Position numbers and translations under genes: made by a program. Under the pieces are notes generated by a model. The model did not search any database, was not told where the DNA came from, and saw only the letters and a program-made list of their open reading frames with translations. Shown here piece by piece: positions 59,134 through 64,000 of a stretch of 64,000 bases of DNA. Position 1 is the stretch's first letter. Each line of letters opens with the position of its first letter. Source of the DNA: Thalassolituus sp. UBA1087 (GTDB lineage: Bacteria > Pseudomonadota > Gammaproteobacteria > Pseudomonadales > Oceanobacteraceae); contig DCCG01000029.1 in NCBI GenBank assembly GCA_002314145.1, forward strand, positions 124,001-188,000. Direction: 5' to 3'.

Positions 59134-61074
59134 ATGAAGCTGAAATTAACGTTAGGAAAAAAACTCTTTGCCGGTTTTGCACTGGTCGTTACTCTGCTGG
59201 CGATTTCCAGCTCGGGGGCGATATTCAGTCTCAGTGATGCCAGTACCGGCTTCACGCAATACCGGGAACTGGCGCGCGATACCAATCTCGCCGGGCGGGT
59301 GCAGGCCAATCTGGTCCTGGCCCGGCTGGCGGTGAAAGATTTTCTGATCAGCCGCGGCGAGCGCGGGCTGCAGCGTTATCAGGAACGCTTCACCACGGTT
59401 AACCAACTCTTTGCGCAGGCCAAAGCTGAAATCAAGAAACCGGAACGGGTAAACATGATCCGTGAGGCAGAACCTCTGCTGCAACAGTATCAGAACGCGT
59501 TCAGTGAAGTGGAAAAGCTGATCGAACAGGAGAACGCCCTTTATTATGGCGACATGACACGGCTGGGCGGCGCCATGATGGACGCCGCACAACAGGCCAT
59601 CGACAACGGCTATGGCAGTGAGAAACTGGTTGGCAATATTTCCTCGTCGCTGCTGCTGGCAAGGCTGAATATTGTTAAATGGCATGATCAGCATAAACCC
59701 GCTGACTATGACAAAGCCCATCAGCTGCTGACAGAAGAAGTCCCCGCCATGATGGCCGAAATTCAGGGTTCACCCTTTATCTCAGAGCCACTGCTGGAAG
59801 CACTCGCCACACTGGAGCAGCACAGATCCAGCTATGTTGCCAGCCTGGAACGCCTGCATACGCTGTTACTGGCCCGCGACAAAAAAGTGTCAGACACCCT
59901 GGACACGATCGGACCCGTGATTGCCGATAAGCTGGAACAGGTCAAACTGTCTGTGATGAAAGATCAGGATATCCTGGGGCCAGCACTGCAGAGTTCCAAC
60001 CAGACCGCCACGCGGGTTCTGATCCTGGTTTCGCTGGGTGCCATCATTGCCGCGGTAGTGGCAGCGATCTTTCTGACACGACACATTACCCGGCGCTTAC
60101 AGGCAGCCAGAACTCTGGCCGATACCATGGCGTCCGGGCAGCTGAATATTCATAACAGCGACCGCGGGCAGGATGAGATCAGTGATCTGTTCAATGCCCT
60201 GACCGAGATGGCGGGCAGCCTGCGTACCATGATCCGCGATATTCTCGGCGCCAGTGATGATATCAGTGACTCGGCCAAAAACCTTATGGGGCAAACCGAG
60301 CGTTCACGCAATGGTGCCCGCGAACAGCAGAGCGAAACCGATCAGGTAGCCACCGCAGTGAACGAAATGGCGGCCACCGCCCACGAAGTATCCGCCAGTG
60401 TCAGCCAGGTGGCGGAAGCCGCTGATAACGCAGAAGGTCAGGTGAAGCACGGTCAGGATGTGGTATCCCAGACACAAAGTAATATTCACAAACTGGCGGC
60501 CAGTGTAAAAAGCACCGCCAGCGAAATTGAAAATCTGCGCAATGAAAGTATCAGCATCGGCCGTATTCTCGACGTTATCCGCGACATTGCCGAACAGACC
60601 AACCTGCTGGCGCTGAATGCCGCCATTGAAGCAGCCCGGGCCGGTGATCAGGGGCGTGGGTTTGCCGTGGTATCCGACGAGGTGCGCTCTCTGGCGCAGC
60701 GCACCCAGGAATCCACAGAAGAGATTCAGGCTCTGATCGAACGCCTGCAGAATGGTGCCAATCAGGCGGTATCCTCCATGGAACAGGGCGAAAGCCTGAC
60801 CCATGCCTGCGTCTCCCTGTCGGATGACGCCGATAAAGCGCTGCGGGATATCAACGAATCTGTGGCCGTGATGAATGAAATGGCGACCCAGATCGCCACC
60901 GCTGCGGAAGAACAGAGCCAGGTCGCCGAGCAGATCAACCAGAGCGTGATTACCGTCCGTGATATCAGTTCTGAAAGTCTCGCTTCTGCTGATGACAGCG
61001 CCGCCTCCAGCAATCAGCTGTCCTCTCTGGCCAGCGGCCTGCAGAAACTGGTCGCCCGTTTTTCCATTAACTGA
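59134..61074 (+). CDS. Methyl-accepting chemotaxis protein with HBM-like sensor
   Basis: 646 residues. Membrane helix about 11-33; a long helical periplasmic sensor (about 35-288) of the helical bimodular (HBM) type, as in McpS-like receptors of organic acids; second membrane helix about 290-315; HAMP to about 367; signalling domain with the hairpin tip NLLALNAAIEAARAGDQGRG near 490. No C-terminal CheR pentapeptide. Ligand not predictable. Confidence 0.9.
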   Translation: MKLKLTLGKKLFAGFALVVTLLAISSSGAIFSLSDASTGFTQYRELARDTNLAGRVQANLVLARLAVKDFLISRGERGLQRYQERFTTVNQLFAQAKAEIKKPERVNMIREAEPLLQQYQNAFSEVEKLIEQENALYYGDMTRLGGAMMDAAQQAIDNGYGSEKLVGNISSSLLLARLNIVKWHDQHKPADYDKAHQLLTEEVPAMMAEIQGSPFISEPLLEALATLEQHRSSYVASLERLHTLLLARDKKVSDTLDTIGPVIADKLEQVKLSVMKDQDILGPALQSSNQTATRVLILVSLGAIIAAVVAAIFLTRHITRRLQAARTLADTMASGQLNIHNSDRGQDEISDLFNALTEMAGSLRTMIRDILGASDDISDSAKNLMGQTERSRNGAREQQSETDQVATAVNEMAATAHEVSASVSQVAEAADNAEGQVKHGQDVVSQTQSNIHKLAASVKSTASEIENLRNESISIGRILDVIRDIAEQTNLLALNAAIEAARAGDQGRGFAVVSDEVRSLAQRTQESTEEIQALIERLQNGANQAVSSMEQGESLTHACVSLSDDADKALRDINESVAVMNEMATQIATAAEEQSQVAEQINQSVITVRDISSESLASADDSAASSNQLSSLASGLQKLVARFSIN

Positions 61075-61086
61075 ATGTTCACCTGT

Positions 61087-61104
61087 GCCGCCCGGACGGG
61101 CGGC
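61087..61104 (+). terminator. Strong GC hairpin after the chemoreceptor
   Basis: GCCGCCCG-GA-CGGGCGGC, 8 bp, 13 bp after the stop. No T-tract follows, so it may block exonucleases more than terminate. Confidence 0.45.
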
Positions 61105-61230
61105 CGTCGCCAATTAATTTAAAATAAATCAATAAGATATATTCTGAACAGGTGATAAATTATTTTCACTCCCGCCAGCTGATGCGACTGCTTTACTGAA
61201 AGCACTCATCGCTGACACCAAGGAGTGTGT

Positions 61231-63546
61231 ATGAACGTCCCCTCTCGTATGCGTCTGCTGACCGCAGGCCTGATCACCGCGGCCCTGGCAGGCTGCTCCG
61301 ATTCCGACAGCAGTTCCGGCAGCTCATCAACCGCCACAGAAAGTTTCTCCGGCAAAGTGGCGGATGGCTATCTGGCCGGCGCCCGGGTCTGTCTCGACCT
61401 CAATGACAACCAGACCTGCGATGACGGCGAACCTTCCACCGTCTCCTCCAGTGGTGGCGCGTTCACCATCGAGGGCGCTACCGCCGAACAGCTTGCCAGC
61501 GCGGCGCTGGTGGTAGAAATCATCGTCGGTGAAACCGTGGATGAAGACAACCCCGGTACTGCGATCGACAAAACCTATACCCTCACAGCCCCGGCCGGTT
61601 ATGCCTTCGTCAGCCCGCTGACCACCATGGTGCATAACGAAGCCAAAGAAAAAGGTTTAAGTGCAGAGCAGGCCAAAGCGGCAGTCCAGGTACGGCTCGG
61701 CACCGAAGCAGACCTGGAAGAGGATTACGTCGCCGGTAAAGGGGACGGCGGTGAAGACGCCTCAGAATTTGAACGTCTGCATAAAGTGGCGCAGGTCACC
61801 CGTGCCGTCATGCAGGAGAACATTGAAACCGTTAATCAGGTGCTGGCCAATACCGATGCCGAATTCGAAGATGTTCTGTCATTGATTGTCGGTCAGGTAC
61901 TGGAAGCGCTGGATGATATCAACAATGCCGTAGACAACGCCGGCAGCGACTTTGATGCGGATACCCTGGCCGGCTCAGACGAACTGGCCGGAGCCGGAGT
62001 TAATCCGGCCACGGTGGAAGAAGAACTGGAAGAGCGCGAAGCCGAACGCGAAGCCAGTCAAATCAGCATCGCTGATGTGCTGACGGGCGGTGACAGCCTG
62101 ACCTTTTTCGAATCCGACAGTTATGAAGGCAGTGACGGCGGTGAAGGCAGCAGCGCCAGCTATTTCTACGGCAGCGTAGCACTGGCAGAAGGCAGTACCA
62201 GCGCGGTTGAAGTCAGCCAGTTTATATACAACCCGCTGGACGAAAGCTGGTTTTCTCCGGGCGGTGACAGTGACACTTATCAGGATTGCATTCTCTCCGC
62301 CGGCCAGTGGCGCTGCGTGGCCGAAGACAGTGAAACCATCACCATCAGTGGTGACAGCGTTATCGTCAGCCGCGGCGGGCTGAGCAATGCTCAGGAAACC
62401 ATCACAGGTACCTCGGTCGACCTGTCCGGTAAGCGCATCCGGACCTACGCCGGAGAATCCGATTACGAAAACCTGTTCGACCCGACCGTCCTGTTCAGCA
62501 CAGGCGCAACGGCTTTCCGCCTGACCTTTACCCGCAGCAGCGATCTGTATGTAATGTGGAAAGACAACGTCAGCAGCGTGGGAGAATGCTGGGACGGAGA
62601 GGCCAGCACCAGTGGTCCCTGGTCGCCCACCGATGTCTGGTGTAATAACGTGTTTGTGCGCACCGGTGATGGCAACGCCGCCACCGACGGCGAAGCGGCC
62701 ACCAGCCTGAGTGATCTGATTTCCGCCACAGCGGCAGCCGATCCGGCCTATGCCGAAGATATCAAGGGCACCAGCATTTATACCGAAGAAGGTGACTGGC
62801 TGGTGGAATTTGTCAGCGGCGGCGTGGCCAATTATTACCGCTATTCCTACGATGGCATGGGATCACTGGAAGGACCGGTGAGCGGCAGCTGGTCGCAGAG
62901 CACGGTGGATGGCGTGACCATGCTGATCTTTTCCATTCCGGAAATCATCGCCGCCAGAGGTGACCTGGACCCTGATGAACGCACCCGCTTTTACACACTG
63001 GAAGACAGCTATGTACGCGAAGGTGAAGTCGTTCCCGCCGGCGCCGACAGTGATGATCAGTGGGTCTTCAATGAAACTGCCCGCGACGACATTCTCGCCG
63101 CTTTCGATCCTGATCTGAGCGCAGACCTGGCCGTATGCACCTCCGGCGATACCGAAAACGGCAGCTTCAGTGATTTCGACAGCGCCGCCAGCGCCTGCTC
63201 TGCGGTCGCCTTTACCAGCGCCGATGTCAGTGGCCGGGCCCTGCACGCCGACTTTGGCGTTTTTGAATTCAATGAAAACGGCACTGGCAGCTATCTGGGT
63301 GAAGTAGACGATGACGATTACGTGTATCTCAACTTCAGCTGGCAGATCGACAGTAATGGTTACCTGATCATCGACACCTCAGCCACCGTGGACGGGGCAA
63401 CTCAGTTTATGCGCATGAATCTGGCCAAAATTGAAGCCAATGCACGTCAGATCAGTGTCATCAGCCTTGGCCTGGATGCGGCCAGCGAAACCGCACTGGA
63501 CAGCGCCACCGGCGATGTAATGGGAGAAGTCTTTAACCTCAGATAA
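61231..63546 (+). CDS. Large uncharacterised lipoprotein
   Basis: 771 residues from the ATG at 61231 with AAGGAG upstream. Lipobox LAGC at Cys22, followed by a Ser-rich linker. The N-terminal module (FSGKVADGYLAGARVCLDLND, then SPLTTMVHNEAKEKGLSAEQA) is common in marine gammaproteobacterial surface proteins. The rest is acidic, beta-rich, with several Cys (such as CWDGEASTSGPW). No catalytic motif seen. Probably outer-membrane anchored. Followed by an intrinsic terminator. Confidence 0.82.
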   Translation: MNVPSRMRLLTAGLITAALAGCSDSDSSSGSSSTATESFSGKVADGYLAGARVCLDLNDNQTCDDGEPSTVSSSGGAFTIEGATAEQLASAALVVEIIVGETVDEDNPGTAIDKTYTLTAPAGYAFVSPLTTMVHNEAKEKGLSAEQAKAAVQVRLGTEADLEEDYVAGKGDGGEDASEFERLHKVAQVTRAVMQENIETVNQVLANTDAEFEDVLSLIVGQVLEALDDINNAVDNAGSDFDADTLAGSDELAGAGVNPATVEEELEEREAEREASQISIADVLTGGDSLTFFESDSYEGSDGGEGSSASYFYGSVALAEGSTSAVEVSQFIYNPLDESWFSPGGDSDTYQDCILSAGQWRCVAEDSETITISGDSVIVSRGGLSNAQETITGTSVDLSGKRIRTYAGESDYENLFDPTVLFSTGATAFRLTFTRSSDLYVMWKDNVSSVGECWDGEASTSGPWSPTDVWCNNVFVRTGDGNAATDGEAATSLSDLISATAAADPAYAEDIKGTSIYTEEGDWLVEFVSGGVANYYRYSYDGMGSLEGPVSGSWSQSTVDGVTMLIFSIPEIIAARGDLDPDERTRFYTLEDSYVREGEVVPAGADSDDQWVFNETARDDILAAFDPDLSADLAVCTSGDTENGSFSDFDSAASACSAVAFTSADVSGRALHADFGVFEFNENGTGSYLGEVDDDDYVYLNFSWQIDSNGYLIIDTSATVDGATQFMRMNLAKIEANARQISVISLGLDAASETALDSATGDVMGEVFNLR

Positions 63547-63557
63547 TCCTGAGATGA

Positions 63558-63598
63558 ATGCCGGGCGGGTGCAGAGTTGCGCGCGCCCGGCATGTTTT
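63558..63598 (+). terminator. Intrinsic terminator after the lipoprotein gene
   Basis: ATGCCGGGCG (63558-63567) pairs with CGCCCGGCAT (63584-63593), followed by GTTTTCT. Confidence 0.7.
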
Positions 63599-63762
63599 CT
63601 GTACGCCTTTCCTCTGCTCCCTTCTCCGCTCCGCCCCTGTGACTCCCTCTCTTTGCACCTTCGCTCAGTTGCATCCTTTTTTGCACTCTTAAACCATCAA
63701 ACCATCGCTGCTGACATAGCGCACAATCTGCTGATCTGGCGCTGGACTTGATCCTGATCATT

Positions 63763-63780
63763 TGGTTGTATATACAACCA
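63763..63780. promoter_or_regulatory. Perfect palindrome at the marR promoter
   Basis: TGGTTGTATATACAACCA is an 18-bp perfect palindrome ending 2 bp before the ATG of the MarR gene. MarR dimers bind such sites and autorepress. The symmetric centre TATA may also overlap the -10 element. Confidence 0.7.
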
Positions 63781-63782
63781 TT

Positions 63783-64000
63783 ATGACATTATCTTACGAT
63801 CACAATCAGTCGCTGGGATACCTCACCGGACTGGCCAGCCGTCTGTTTAACAACCTGATTGCCAGCCGCTTCCGTGCTGCCGGCATCGATCTCACGGCAG
63901 AGCAATGGGGTGTGGTGATGCTGTTGAGCAAAGGCGAAGCGGTCAACCAGACACAGCTGGCTGAGCTGTTATTCCTGGAGAAATCCAGTATCAGCCGCTT
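63783..64000 (+). CDS. MarR-family transcriptional regulator (partial, runs off the window)
   Basis: The first 72 codons are present. The opening helix (GYLTGLASRLFNNLIASRF) and winged-helix start (GIDLTAEQWGVVMLLSKGEA, then TQLAELLFLEKSSISR) are typical of MarR. A perfect palindrome directly upstream suggests autoregulation. The 3' part lies beyond the window edge. The target operon is not visible. Confidence 0.85.
   Translation, partial: MTLSYDHNQSLGYLTGLASRLFNNLIASRFRAAGIDLTAEQWGVVMLLSKGEAVNQTQLAELLFLEKSSISR

Overview
The window is chromosomal DNA from a marine-type gammaproteobacterium. Gene content and gene order point to the Oceanospirillales/Pseudomonadales side: hemC-hemD-hemX-hemY, glmR-glmS, fabV, hutZ-pip, a PA4642-like gene, and engB-cytochrome c5-cytochrome c4-dsbA-endonuclease-GGDEF next to znuA/zur-znuCB. 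This order resembles parts of the Pseudomonas aeruginosa chromosome as I remember it. I cannot assign a genus. No rRNA, tRNA or CRISPR array was recognised.

Layout. 0-8.2 kb (minus strand): copper exporter copA with its regulator cueR, cytochrome bd assembly transporter cydDC, and a hutZ-like heme gene with prolyl aminopeptidase. 8.3-14.2 kb: two uncharacterised plus-strand genes, then fabV, a PA4642-like gene, a repeat-rich spacer, trmB and a DUF423 membrane protein. 14.3-18.0 kb: one large AT-rich DUF4132 gene. 18.1-23.4 kb: ubiD with a ferredoxin-flavin reductase, mscS, and a LysR regulator divergent from a secreted MBL-fold protein. 24.0-28.2 kb: three tandem paralogous periplasmic binding proteins without permease genes. 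28.3-34.0 kb (minus): hemCDXY and glmU. 34.1-37.2 kb: the zinc regulon around a clear Zur box. 37.2-43.1 kb: a candidate small RNA, a J-domain protein, engB, cytochromes c5 and c4, dsbA, an endonuclease-family protein and a diguanylate cyclase. 43.2-45.8 kb: glmR-glmS.

45.8-51.1 kb is an accessory island at the 3' end of glmS. It holds a decayed 3' end of a possible defence gene, a Septu-like ATPase/HNH pair (ptuA-ptuB), a degenerate second copy of the glmS 3' end, and an AT-rich operon of a ParB-like protein and a solitary D12 adenine methyltransferase. 51.2-55 kb: a DUF2339 membrane protein and a lipase. 55-57.7 kb (minus): a bufferin/HvfA-type RiPP operon, made of a Cys-every-seven-residues precursor, an MNIO (DUF692) enzyme, a short DUF2063 partner, DoxX, an ECF sigma factor and a zinc-finger anti-sigma-like protein. 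57.9-64 kb: a LysR regulator, a chemoreceptor, a large lipoprotein and the start of a MarR regulator.

Strongest observations. (1) copA is split into two frames by a textbook -1 programmed frameshift signal: slippery G GGA AAG, a 5-nt spacer and a 13-bp hairpin covering the zero-frame stop. It would yield both a two-domain copper chaperone and the full pump. (2) The RiPP operon has a nine-Cys precursor with an exact heptad of Cys and its own sigma/anti-sigma pair. (3) The island after glmS carries Septu and is bounded by a foreign-looking relic of glmS. (4) A ParB-like/D12 methyltransferase pair may be an undescribed defence or epigenetic module. (5) A candidate sRNA lies beside engB, the region where Spot 42 and ErsA are found in other gammaproteobacteria.

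Copper handling recurs at both ends: CopA/CueR at the start and a probable copper-binding RiPP at 57 kb. All calls are by reading; no database search was run.
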